Assembly: GCA_041742635.1 (NCBI GenBank)
Contig: JBGSIF010000229.1
Coordinates: 1 to 15,947, forward strand
DNA from: JTS-AC122 sp041742635
GTDB lineage: Bacteria; Planctomycetota; Phycisphaerae; Phycisphaerales; UBA1924
Direction: 5' to 3'
DNA length: 15,947 bases
Part shown: one piece after another, positions 6,172 through 13,810 of the stretch
How the letters are laid out: every line of letters begins with the position of its first letter
Numbering within the stretch: the first letter of the stretch is position 1
Translations under genes and position numbers: made by a program
Notes under the pieces: model-generated
What the model was told of the DNA's origin: nothing
Databases searched by the model: none
The model's input: the letters and a program-made list of their open reading frames with translations, nothing else

Positions 6172-7173
6172 TCGTTGCGTCGCGTTCATGCAGCGTGCGA
6201 GGAACGGCGCGATGTGTCGATTGCAGGTGGAGGCGTGGTCGGGGTTGGTCCAGAGGTCCAAGTGACCGCCGCCGGGGAGTTCGATGAGCGTGGCGTCGTG
6301 CGCGGCGGCGATGGCACGGGCGTCGTGGATGGGGCAGATCGCGTCGTCGGAGCCGTGGAGGATGAGGAGGGGAACCGCGAGGCGTGCGGCGAGGTCGCGT
6401 CGGTCGAACCCGCCGGCGTGTTCGTGCTGGAGCCAAGACGAGCGTTGGCCGAGCCGTGCGCCGATGAGGAGCATGGCCAGGGGAAGGTTGATCCGGTGGG
6501 GGAGCGCGGCCTGGCGCAGGACGTTGCGAGCAGGGGTGATCGGAACGCGGTACGGGGCCTCTGCAATGACGCTGGCGATGCGGCGCGGGGAGTCGGCGGG
6601 TTCATCGGCGGCGGCGGCGATCGACAAGCCGGCACCGAGCGAGTACCCGTAGAGCACGACGGGCGTGGCGGGGTCGCCGAGGCGGATGGTGTCGATCAGC
6701 GAGCGCAGCCAGAGGTGCTCTCGTAGCCCGAGCGTGAAGCGAGCGCGAGCGGCGTTGGGCACAGCGGGTGACGAACGTTCGGCGTCGCCGTGACGTGGGA
6801 GATCCCAGAGAATCACACGGGCGGCGTGTGGCGCGAGTGCGGCGGCGCGGGCAAGCATGACGACGCGAGAGTCGCTCCAGCCGTGGGTGATGATCAGGAT
6901 GGGGCCGGCGGCGTTCAGCCCGCGGATGTCCCAGATGGGCAGGTCGGCACCGGCGTCGATGCGCAGGAGCCACTCGGAGAAGTCGAGGGCCTGATCGGAG
7001 CCGTTGTGAGAAAGGTGAACCTCGGCGGGTGTACTCGGAAGATTGCGAGCGACGGCGTAGCCGAGTGTGCGCCGCGGCGGGTGCGTGAGCATCCATGCGG
7101 TGTGAGCGGTGAGGAGGAGGAGGCCGACGAGCCAGCCGACGAAGAGGAGGATGAGCAGGCCCGGGATGTCCAT
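6163..7173 (-). CDS. Membrane-anchored alpha/beta-hydrolase
   Basis: 336 residues from ATG 7173 (MDIPGLL). A GTG at 7236 would add 21 residues of Arg/Pro-rich sequence, and neither start has a Shine-Dalgarno. One N-terminal membrane helix (LLILLFVGWLVGLLLLTAHTA) would leave the catalytic domain on one face of the membrane. Hydrolase features are ILIITHGWSDS (oxyanion region), the nucleophile elbow GYSLGAG (Ser ~178), the acid in LILHGSDDAICP (Asp ~276) and the His of GGGHLDLW (~304), a complete triad. The domain resembles DUF-type esterases/lipases of the 'prolyl oligopeptidase-like' group; the substrate is unknown. Its stop overlaps that of the ROK gene by 9 bp (convergent). rseP lies 94 nt upstream on the same strand. 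Confidence 0.8.
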   Translation of the reverse strand: MDIPGLLILLFVGWLVGLLLLTAHTAWMLTHPPRRTLGYAVARNLPSTPAEVHLSHNGSDQALDFSEWLLRIDAGADLPIWDIRGLNAAGPILIITHGWSDSRVVMLARAAALAPHAARVILWDLPRHGDAERSSPAVPNAARARFTLGLREHLWLRSLIDTIRLGDPATPVVLYGYSLGAGLSIAAAADEPADSPRRIASVIAEAPYRVPITPARNVLRQAALPHRINLPLAMLLIGARLGQRSSWLQHEHAGGFDRRDLAARLAVPLLILHGSDDAICPIHDARAIAAAHDATLIELPGGGHLDLWTNPDHASTCNRHIAPFLARCMNATQRST

Positions 7174-7267
7174 GCGGCGGGGGAGTGGATGAGGGGAAAT
7201 CCGTGAATGGCACGGTCGGAGTGAGGTGAAGTTCACGAAGAGGCGGCCCAGAGGTCCGTTCCACTTA

Positions 7268-9508
7268 CTAGTAACCGATCAGGTTGGCGATGTCGTTGTA
7301 GGTCACGAGGAGGAACATGCCGACGACGAGCGCGAGGCCGGCGATGGCGGCGACGTTCTGGACCGCGACGGAGACGGGCTTGCCCGTGATCTGTTCATAG
7401 AGGAGAAAGAGGAAGTGCCCGCCGTCGGCGATGGGGATGGGCAGGAAGTTGACGACCGCGAGGTTGACGCTGATGAGCGCGAGGAAGAAGAGCAGCCAGA
7501 TGTACCCTTTGCTGGCGACCTTGGTGCCGACGTCGGCGATGCCGACGGGGCCTTTGAGGTGCTCGACTTTCACGGTGCCTTGAAAGAGGCGCGCGAAGGT
7601 GATATACGTGCTCATCATCACGCTGTGAGTCTGCTCGACACCCATGCGGACGGCCTGGATCGGGTTCTTCGCTTGCTGCACGAACATCTCGGACTCGAAC
7701 CACGCGGGTGAGATGGACGAAAGCCAGCCGAGGGAGTGCAGATGCTGGAGTTCAGAGCGCGGGATGGACCAGGTGAGGGACTGCTCGCTGGGCGCGCCGG
7801 ACGAGGCGAGCGTGGGCAGCACAACCGTGAGGGGAACAGACGCGATAGGTTGATCGGACTCGAAGGCGGCTCGGGTGGTATCGATGAGCGCGGCGGCGAG
7901 TTCGTCGAAATCGGTGACGGCGCGGTCGCCGACTTTGGTGATGCGCGAGCCGCGGAGGAGGTTGAGGTCGATCGCGGCAGGCTCTCGGCGCACGAGCGGC
8001 ACGCTCGATGGCTCTGATGTCGATGGCTTTTTGGCGGGATCGGCATCGGCGAGTTGAGCGGCGGGCCACGCCGTGACGCGGATGTCGGTCTGGGCCGTGT
8101 CGTCGGGTGTGAAGCCGATCTGGCCCTTGCGGTTCACGGGGACGTTTTCCAGAGTGACTTCTGTTTCGGCACCAACCTCGTCCTTTCGCACGACGACGAC
8201 GCGGATCTTGGACCCTTTGTTTCGGCGGATCTCGGCGATCCCCTCGGCGAGGCTGGGCCACTCGACCGCGCCGATCTGCGCGAAGATGTCGCCGGCACGT
8301 AGCCCCGCGGCTTCCGCCGTGCTCGTGACCCCGGCCACGCTCATCACCGGCATCAGCCCAAGAATGTGGGCAATCCGAGCGGGCGGATTCGTCGCGTCGG
8401 TGCGAAAGAGGGCGGAATCGAGCTCGCGCTGCGGGAGCATTTGGCCGGTGGCACGGCGAGCGGGAGAAGCCGGATCGGTTCCAGACTCGCGCCACTCGAA
8501 CTCGACGGGGACGGGCGCGCCAGCGGAAGCGCGGGCCGCGTCCATGAGTTCGTAGGCGGATGTGACACGGGTGTCGTCCGCGATGCGGACCAGGGTCGCG
8601 CCCGGAGGTACATCGGGCGCACCCGCGCGAGCGAGGAGTTTTTTGAACGCGGCGAGTTGCTCGGGGTCGGCGGGTGACATGAGCGTGGCGGACGCCGCGG
8701 GGCCGATGCCGAGTTGGAGCATCTTCGTCACGTCGTCGCGCTTGGGGGTGATATCGAAGATGAGTGGTTCGGCGACGCCGTCGCGCTGGATCTGGAGGCG
8801 GACGGACTTGCCCGGGCCGGCCATGGCGGAGGCGAGGAAGAGGTCGTTGAAGTTGGCGGGCGCGGCGTTATCGATCCGCTGCACGAAGTCGCCCGGCTTC
8901 AGGCCCGGTTCGGTGACGCCGAGTTGCTTGGCGTTGACGGCGACCGCCGCGGCGGCGGGGAAATCGGGATCGACGTACCCGACGCGCGGCGCCTCGACCT
9001 TCAGCCCAGCCATGAAGACGATGACGAAGAGAAAGCCCGCGAGGAGGATGTTCATCACCACGCCGGCGGAGATGACGACCATGCGCTTCCAGACCTTGCA
9101 GGCCTGGTACCCGTCGGGCGCATCGCTGCGGATGGTGGCGTCGGAATCGTCCTGCCCGAGCATTTTGACGTACCCGCCGAAGGGCAGGGCGTTAAGGCGG
9201 TACTCGGTGGGGCTGACATGAGCATACGGAGTGAGGCGATCGCGTTCGATCGTGGTGGCCCCTGCGGCCACCGTGTTCAATAGTTTTTTGTACTCGGCTT
9301 CGCTCGACCCGCGTCGCCAGCCGAGCCCCTTGCGGTACGACACCATCGCCGGCCCGAACCCCACGGCGAAGGCGAGCACGCGGATCCCGGCCCAGCGGGC
9401 CGCGAGGAAGTGCCCGAGTTCATGCACCACGATGATGAGGCTGAACCCCAGCACCACGAGCAAGAAGTTGGGTGCGTTAGCGAGAGCCTGAAGGATCTGT
9501 TGGAGCAT
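7268..9508 (-). CDS. rseP: RseP-type site-2 intramembrane zinc metalloprotease with multiple PDZ segments
   Basis: 746 residues, well beyond the ~450 of E. coli RseP. It cleaves substrates within the membrane, typically anti-sigma factors or signal-peptide remnants. Helix 1 carries VVHELGHFLAAR with the HExxH zinc site (residues 29-33). NALPFGGYVKMLGQ (105-119) and SAGVVMNILLAG follow. The C-terminal catalytic half has KGPVGIADVG, ISVNLAVVNFLPIPIADGGH (third ligand Asp 695) and a last membrane helix. The enlarged middle contains PDZ-like units at ~175-255 (PGLKPGDFVQRID) and ~385-455 (EAAGLRAGDIFAQI), and partial units at ~295-345 and ~510-570 (RGSRITKVGDRAVTDFDEL). dxr, the common neighbour of rseP, is not beside it. 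No Shine-Dalgarno is visible. Confidence 0.93.
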   Translation of the reverse strand: MLQQILQALANAPNFLLVVLGFSLIIVVHELGHFLAARWAGIRVLAFAVGFGPAMVSYRKGLGWRRGSSEAEYKKLLNTVAAGATTIERDRLTPYAHVSPTEYRLNALPFGGYVKMLGQDDSDATIRSDAPDGYQACKVWKRMVVISAGVVMNILLAGFLFVIVFMAGLKVEAPRVGYVDPDFPAAAAVAVNAKQLGVTEPGLKPGDFVQRIDNAAPANFNDLFLASAMAGPGKSVRLQIQRDGVAEPLIFDITPKRDDVTKMLQLGIGPAASATLMSPADPEQLAAFKKLLARAGAPDVPPGATLVRIADDTRVTSAYELMDAARASAGAPVPVEFEWRESGTDPASPARRATGQMLPQRELDSALFRTDATNPPARIAHILGLMPVMSVAGVTSTAEAAGLRAGDIFAQIGAVEWPSLAEGIAEIRRNKGSKIRVVVVRKDEVGAETEVTLENVPVNRKGQIGFTPDDTAQTDIRVTAWPAAQLADADPAKKPSTSEPSSVPLVRREPAAIDLNLLRGSRITKVGDRAVTDFDELAAALIDTTRAAFESDQPIASVPLTVVLPTLASSGAPSEQSLTWSIPRSELQHLHSLGWLSSISPAWFESEMFVQQAKNPIQAVRMGVEQTHSVMMSTYITFARLFQGTVKVEHLKGPVGIADVGTKVASKGYIWLLFFLALISVNLAVVNFLPIPIADGGHFLFLLYEQITGKPVSVAVQNVAAIAGLALVVGMFLLVTYNDIANLIGY

Positions 9509-9574
9509 GGGTAACTGTAGTCGGCGCCGATGGATTAGCCGGGAGCGTGCCGGGATGATCTCCGGCGTGTTCGA

Positions 9575-11797
9575 TCAACATGGCGCAAAGAACGCGGCGA
9601 CAAAGTCGAAGAAGTCCTGCGAGTTCGCAAAGGCGTCAAAGTTGAAGTCGCCGTCGGGCTGCCCCGAGAAGAGCGCGGCGAGAAAATCAAAGAAGTCCTG
9701 CGAGTTGACGGCTCCTGACGCGTTGAAGTCGCCGCGGCATGTCGTAGCGATGGATTCGTACGCACCCAGATCAACCACAGGAGCGGTACCGACGCCGCGG
9801 TCGGGCATCCCGGTGTCGTCGTGCCGGCGCGGGGCCGCGGCGAGGTCGGTCTCTCCGACGCCAACGGCGTTGTTGTCGCCGGCATCGATGCAGACGGAAC
9901 CAGGCGCGGGGCGAAGGTCGCCGGCGTCGTCGTCGGGGGTGTTCCAGACTTCGTCGATGCCGGGACTGGGGAGTCGCACGAGCGCGGGCGAGCGGCTGGT
10001 AATGCCCACGCCGGCGAAGCCGTCTTGGACGCAGGAGTGTGAAACGTCGATGATGGCCGCACCGGCGAACTGGGCGGGCGTGTTGCCGTACACGATGCAG
10101 TTGCGAACAACCGGGTGGCTATTGGTGTAGGAATAAATGCCCCCGCTGGGGTCGCCGGCGAGGGTGCCGGTGGAGTGGTTGTCGAGGATGGTGCAGTTGG
10201 TGATGGTGGGGCTGCTGAAGATGAGGTTGAAGATCCCGCCGCCGACGAGGGCGGAGTTTTGGAAGATGTCGCAGTTGGAGATGACGGCGGCGGTGTTGTA
10301 ACTGTTGAGGATCGCGCCGCCCCAGCCGTGCCGCCCTTCTTGGCCTTGTGCGGAGTTGAAACGGATGGAGCAGCGTTCGATGACGGGGTGTTCGCCTTCG
10401 TTGTAGATCGCGCCGCCGCCGAGGGCGCTGGCGTTGCCGAGGAAGGTGCAGTCGGAGACGACGGAGTCGGAGAAGTAGTTGCTCACGGCGCCGCCGACGG
10501 GGAAGACGCCATCGAACGCGCGGTTGCCGAGGAAAGTGCATTGACGGATGCGGACGGGAGAACTGAGGGCGTAGACGCCGCCGGCTTCGCGTGCGAAGTT
10601 GCGGATAAAGAGGCATCCTTGGATGGTGGCTTCGGCGAGGTCGATGTTGTAGACGCCCCCGCCGAACGAAGCGGCGTTGTTGCTAAAGACGCAGTTAAGC
10701 AGGGTGTTGGTACCACCGGAGAACCACACACCACCGCCGCCGCTCCCCCCACTGCCCGCGCCGCCGCCGTCTTCGTCGACACCGGCGGAGTTCTCTACGA
10801 AGAGGCAGTTGGAGATGGCGACGCCAGTGCGGTCGGAGTACACCCCGCCCCCGCCGTTGACGGCGAAGTTACCGAAGAACGTGCAGGAATCGATGTGTGC
10901 GGAACTCGCCTCGGCGTTGTAGAAGCCCGCACCGAGCACCGCGGTGTTCTCGCGGAAATAGCAATCCCGCACCATCGCGCCGGTCATGCTTCGGGAGTAC
11001 ATACCGCCGCCCTCGGCGGAGGCGGTGTTGAACTCAAACACGCAGTCGCTCACGGACGTCTGCGAGTGGTTGTGGAGGTACAGCCCGGCACCGAAGCCGA
11101 CGGAGAAGTTATGGCGGAAGACGCAGTGTTCGACGCGGGTGGTGTCGCCGTGGTCGTTAAGCGAGCCGTGGTTGCCGGAGTAGTTATGCTCGACGATGCA
11201 GTGGCGGATGATGGGGCCGCCGTTGTAGATGTTGATTCCCGAGCCTTGGTCTTTGCTCTCGGGAACGGCACCGAGCGAGACGCCGTCGGCGTATCCGGCG
11301 CGGATAGTGAACCCGTCAAGAATGCCGGTGGCATCGACATCGACGGCGACGACGACCTGGTAGGAGTTTTCGGTTGAGTTGGTGAAATCGTCGGTATCGT
11401 CACCGAAGAGGTCGCCGGAGAGGATAGTGGGGTTGGCTTCGGGGTCGCGCAGATCGCGGGAAGTTTCGGTGCCGGCGAACCCGCCGAAGAGGGCGACACC
11501 GCTGCGCATGGCAAAGGCAACGTCGCGGTTGGCGTTTTCGGGCGACACGGGCCGGGGAGCCGGGGAATACGTCCCAGCGGCAACCCAGATTTCATCGCCG
11601 ACACCCGCGGCGGCAAGCGCGGCTTGCAGGTCGGTGTACGCATCGGCCCAGGAATCGCCCGTATTCGCGCCCACGGCATCTGCACGGACGTACCGCACAT
11701 CCCCAAACGCCGCGCCGCACACGCCCAGCACGCCCAGCACAACCAGCGCCGGCCCGATACCCAACAACACCGGCTTTGTTCGCAAAGATGCACACAT
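9575..11797 (-). CDS. Secreted right-handed beta-helix protein with C-terminal GC-type dockerin anchor
   Basis: 740 residues from ATG 11797, chosen because GAGGA lies ~7 nt upstream; an ATG-like start at 11836 lacks this. Signal peptide: MCASLRTKPVLLGIGPALVVLG up to CGAAFGD. The N-terminal module reads VRYVRADAVGANTGDSWADA, then DLQAALAAAG, then IWVAAGTYSP, GVALFGGFAGTE and NPTILSGD, as in polymorphic-outer-membrane/pectate-lyase-like proteins. About ten beta-helix turns follow with the pattern 'C.F..N.A..GGG.Y'. The end is CRGDFNASGAVNSQDFFDFL, then GDFNFDAFANSQDFFDFVAAF and FAPC: two dockerin-like calcium-loop repeats between Cys residues, a cell-surface anchoring signature of Phycisphaerales-like planctomycetes. 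Role is probably surface adhesion or polysaccharide binding; enzyme activity is not evident. It is upstream of rseP on the same strand (66 nt). Confidence 0.88.
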   Translation of the reverse strand: MCASLRTKPVLLGIGPALVVLGVLGVCGAAFGDVRYVRADAVGANTGDSWADAYTDLQAALAAAGVGDEIWVAAGTYSPAPRPVSPENANRDVAFAMRSGVALFGGFAGTETSRDLRDPEANPTILSGDLFGDDTDDFTNSTENSYQVVVAVDVDATGILDGFTIRAGYADGVSLGAVPESKDQGSGINIYNGGPIIRHCIVEHNYSGNHGSLNDHGDTTRVEHCVFRHNFSVGFGAGLYLHNHSQTSVSDCVFEFNTASAEGGGMYSRSMTGAMVRDCYFRENTAVLGAGFYNAEASSAHIDSCTFFGNFAVNGGGGVYSDRTGVAISNCLFVENSAGVDEDGGGAGSGGSGGGGVWFSGGTNTLLNCVFSNNAASFGGGVYNIDLAEATIQGCLFIRNFAREAGGVYALSSPVRIRQCTFLGNRAFDGVFPVGGAVSNYFSDSVVSDCTFLGNASALGGGAIYNEGEHPVIERCSIRFNSAQGQEGRHGWGGAILNSYNTAAVISNCDIFQNSALVGGGIFNLIFSSPTITNCTILDNHSTGTLAGDPSGGIYSYTNSHPVVRNCIVYGNTPAQFAGAAIIDVSHSCVQDGFAGVGITSRSPALVRLPSPGIDEVWNTPDDDAGDLRPAPGSVCIDAGDNNAVGVGETDLAAAPRRHDDTGMPDRGVGTAPVVDLGAYESIATTCRGDFNASGAVNSQDFFDFLAALFSGQPDGDFNFDAFANSQDFFDFVAAFFAPC
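9604..9735 (-). repeat. Tandem dockerin-like half-repeats in the beta-helix gene
   Basis: Both halves of the C-terminal anchor contain an 'aagaagtcctgcgagtt' block on the plus strand (near 9611 and 9689), encoding NSQDFFDF, and a following 'gttgaagtcgccg' block encoding the DFN loop. It is an internal protein-domain duplication, not a mobile element. Confidence 0.75.
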
Positions 11798-11805
11798 ATT
11801 GAATC

Positions 11806-11810
11806 CTCGT
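11806..11810 (-). promoter_or_regulatory. Ribosome binding site of the beta-helix gene
   Basis: GAGGA on the minus strand, about 8 nt before ATG 11797, fixes the start in preference to the upstream in-frame codon at 11836. Confidence 0.6.
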
Positions 11811-11912
11811 GGGAAAGAGGTCCGAGAACACTGCACCGAAACGCTTGCGTCACTCGCTTACAACAAACCCCACGCGAAAGAGTATCGACCTGCAAGGCTA
11901 CACCCGAGAGAC

Positions 11913-11931
11913 CGCCGTGCCAGTCACGGCG
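11913..11931 (-). terminator. Hairpin between the DUF1569 gene and the beta-helix gene
   Basis: CGCCGTG (11913-11919), a 5-nt loop and CACGGCG (11925-11931) give a perfect 7-bp stem, 40 nt past the stop of the minus-strand operon. On that strand it is followed by GTCTCTC rather than a true U-run. It is a plausible weak terminator separating the operon from the beta-helix gene. Confidence 0.4.
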
Positions 11932-11970
11932 AAAAGTGTTTGTCTTGTACTCGGTTCGCCCCCTCCCTGC

Positions 11971-12498
11971 TCACGGATGCAGATAGCCCATGTGCAACTC
12001 GGCGTGCCGCAGGTGCATCTGGATCCACTCCTCGTGGGGCAACGGCCCAAAGATCGGGTTGGGACGCGTCGGTGCGGTCGACATCAGCCGCTCCCACGCG
12101 CGGCGGAGTCTGTGCAGTGCGGCGTCGGTCGGCATGTCGTCGGCACCGAGCGTGCCGCCGGCCATGCCGGGGATCTTCACCCCACGCGGGAGTGGACCCC
12201 GCATGAACTTGCGCTTCATCAACTTCATCACGACACGGATCAACACCCCGGGCTTGACCTTGGGCGGGTATCCGTCCAGCGCGAACTCGATCCATGTCGC
12301 AAGGTGCGAAAAGTTCTGCCCGACGGTCCAGTTGCCGCTTCGACGAAGCGTGCCGGCACGCTCGGCGGCGACGATCCGCTCGGCCTCGGCGAGCAGGTCG
12401 TTACCCGACGGGAACCGGATCAATCGGAAATCGGTGGTGTGTTTGGTATGGACCATGTTGTTCGCCGAAGTGGCGTGCCAGAAAGGAACACAGGTCAT
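11971..12498 (-). CDS. DUF1569 / DinB-like protein
   Basis: 175 residues if translation starts at ATG 12498, preceded by GAGGA with a tight 3-nt spacer; ATG 12456 (MVHTKH) is the alternative and has no ribosome site. The domain begins near TTDFRLIRFPSGNDLLAEAE and shows the DUF1569 pattern: GNWTVGQNFSHLATWIEFAL, PPKVKPG, MKRKFMRGPLPRGVKIPG, and the C-terminal HEEWIQMHLRHAELHMGYL. The His residues in the two 'H' helices match the metal-site layout of DinB-type four-helix proteins. The activity of this family is not established. It is the last gene of the minus-strand run, 25 nt after the SDR gene. Confidence 0.75.
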   Translation of the reverse strand: MTCVPFWHATSANNMVHTKHTTDFRLIRFPSGNDLLAEAERIVAAERAGTLRRSGNWTVGQNFSHLATWIEFALDGYPPKVKPGVLIRVVMKLMKRKFMRGPLPRGVKIPGMAGGTLGADDMPTDAALHRLRRAWERLMSTAPTRPNPIFGPLPHEEWIQMHLRHAELHMGYLHP

Positions 12499-12523
12499 TG
12501 GTCCTCGACAGCACACCGTTGGT

Positions 12524-13336
12524 TTATGCCATCGATCGCCCGCCATCGATCCGTATCACCTGTCCGGTGGTGTAGCGGGCATCGAGCGCGAGCCAGCGAA
12601 CGGCATCGGCAGCGTCATCGGGCGTACCCGCGCGCGCCAGTGGAACCCGTGAAAGATACGCGGCCTGCATGGCGGGCGCAGCCTCGTCGCCCGCTTCGGG
12701 CCACGCCACTACGCCGGGAGCCACGCCGTTCACCCGCACGCGCGGAGCCAGTTCCCGCGCCAGCGAGCGCACCATTTCGTGCAGTGCGGCTTTGGACATC
12801 GCATACGCGCTGTGGCGCGAACGGGGCAGACCCATCGCGTGTATATCGAGCATCGCTACGACCGCGCCGCCGCCGGGCATCGTTGACGCCGAAAGCCGAG
12901 GTGCCAGGTGCTTCGTGAGGAGCAGCGGTGCCAGCGCGTTCACACGATAATGTTCGAGTGCCTCATCCGGCGAGAGTCCATCGAGCGGAGTAGAACGATA
13001 GATGGACGCATTGTGAACCAGCACGTCCAGGTACGGCTCGTGTGCTCGGACGTCCGCCGCCACTCGTTCGACCGCCGCGAGATCGTTCAAGTCGAGTTCG
13101 AGCGGCTCCACTCTTGGCACCGCACCACGCCGAGGTGCGGGTGCGGCCAGATCGGACGAGGCTCGCAGGATAGTGGTTGCCGCAGCGTCGGCATCGCTCG
13201 ACGAAGCGCGATACGTGAAGATCACATCGCACCCGTCACGAGCAAGCGAGGTGCATATCGCCAGCCCCACGCGCTTCGTTCCGCCGGTGACCAGGGCGAC
13301 CGGACGACGGTCGAACATCGGCGCGGCGCTTGTCAT
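12524..13336 (-). CDS. Short-chain dehydrogenase, pteridine reductase (FolM/PTR1)-like
   Basis: 270 residues. The cofactor motif is VALVTGGTKRVG (residues 13-24), the T-G-x-x-x-R-x-G variant typical of NADPH-dependent pteridine reductases. It also has LDVLVHNAS (103-111), an Asp in AMLDIHA (~164) where classic SDRs have Ser, and YAMSK (Tyr 178, Lys 182). That D-Y-K trio, RVNGVAPGVVAWPE and the closing GQVIRIDGGRSM match PTR1/FolM rather than FabG. The expected reaction is reduction of dihydrobiopterin, dihydromonapterin or dihydrofolate. ATG 13336 overlaps the upstream gene's TGA (ATGA), showing translational coupling. A general SDR of unknown substrate remains possible. Confidence 0.8.
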   Translation of the reverse strand: MTSAAPMFDRRPVALVTGGTKRVGLAICTSLARDGCDVIFTYRASSSDADAAATTILRASSDLAAPAPRRGAVPRVEPLELDLNDLAAVERVAADVRAHEPYLDVLVHNASIYRSTPLDGLSPDEALEHYRVNALAPLLLTKHLAPRLSASTMPGGGAVVAMLDIHAMGLPRSRHSAYAMSKAALHEMVRSLARELAPRVRVNGVAPGVVAWPEAGDEAAPAMQAAYLSRVPLARAGTPDDAADAVRWLALDARYTTGQVIRIDGGRSMA

Positions 13337-13776
13337 GGCGTGCGTCCCGGGTCGCCGTTCGGCCCGGAGTGATCGTGCTTGCCGTTTCGCGGCGGCTCGT
13401 CATCCGGTGGCCAGATATCTTCCGGACCGAGTTCACGCGGGTCGAAATCCACCGTGTCGCTGGTCCCATCCTTGATCCGCTGCGGGTCCATTCGGCGCGC
13501 GGCTTCGGACCACGCATCCGGGCGAACCGCCTTCTTCGCACGCTCGATCTCCTGCTCCGCCCTCGGCGACTTCATGCGGCTCACCCGATGATGGTGACGC
13601 CGAAGCAGCACCACCGCAACCAGCAACATCACCAGGCCGAGCGTCAGCCCGATCATCACGATGAACGATCCCTGTGCGATCGCGGATTTGCGAGCGACGC
13701 CGGACAAAGCCTGCGGTGCGGCGGCGGCGTCTTGTCGAGCAACGGTCAATCCGGTGTGGGCTGAAGCAAATGACAT
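13333..13776 (-). CDS. Small single-pass membrane protein, unknown function
   Basis: 147 residues from ATG 13776 (MSFASAHTGLTVARQ). The frame is open further upstream, but that part is antisense-like overlap with the methyltransferase. One membrane helix, SFIVMIGLTLGLVMLLVAVVLL, lies at about residues 35-56. It is followed by RRHHHRVSRMKS and a long charged cytoplasmic-looking tail rich in Asp, Glu, Pro and Arg (WSEAARRMDPQRIKDGT, then DFDPRELGPEDIWPPDDEPP). I do not recognise the family. It sits 34 nt after the methyltransferase and overlaps the SDR gene by 4 nt, so it is part of the same transcript. No Shine-Dalgarno is seen. Confidence 0.65.
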   Translation of the reverse strand: MSFASAHTGLTVARQDAAAAPQALSGVARKSAIAQGSFIVMIGLTLGLVMLLVAVVLLRRHHHRVSRMKSPRAEQEIERAKKAVRPDAWSEAARRMDPQRIKDGTSDTVDFDPRELGPEDIWPPDDEPPRNGKHDHSGPNGDPGRTP

Positions 13777-13810
13777 TGCGCGGACTATATGAGCCGCCAG
13801 CGGGTCCGGC

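Noticed and set aside
10115..11377. A 420-codon plus-strand open frame across the beta-helix gene
   Set aside because: Its Val/Ala/Gly/Asp-rich repetitive sequence is the complement of the beta-helix repeats. The opposite strand has a signal peptide, repeats and anchor, so that one is real.
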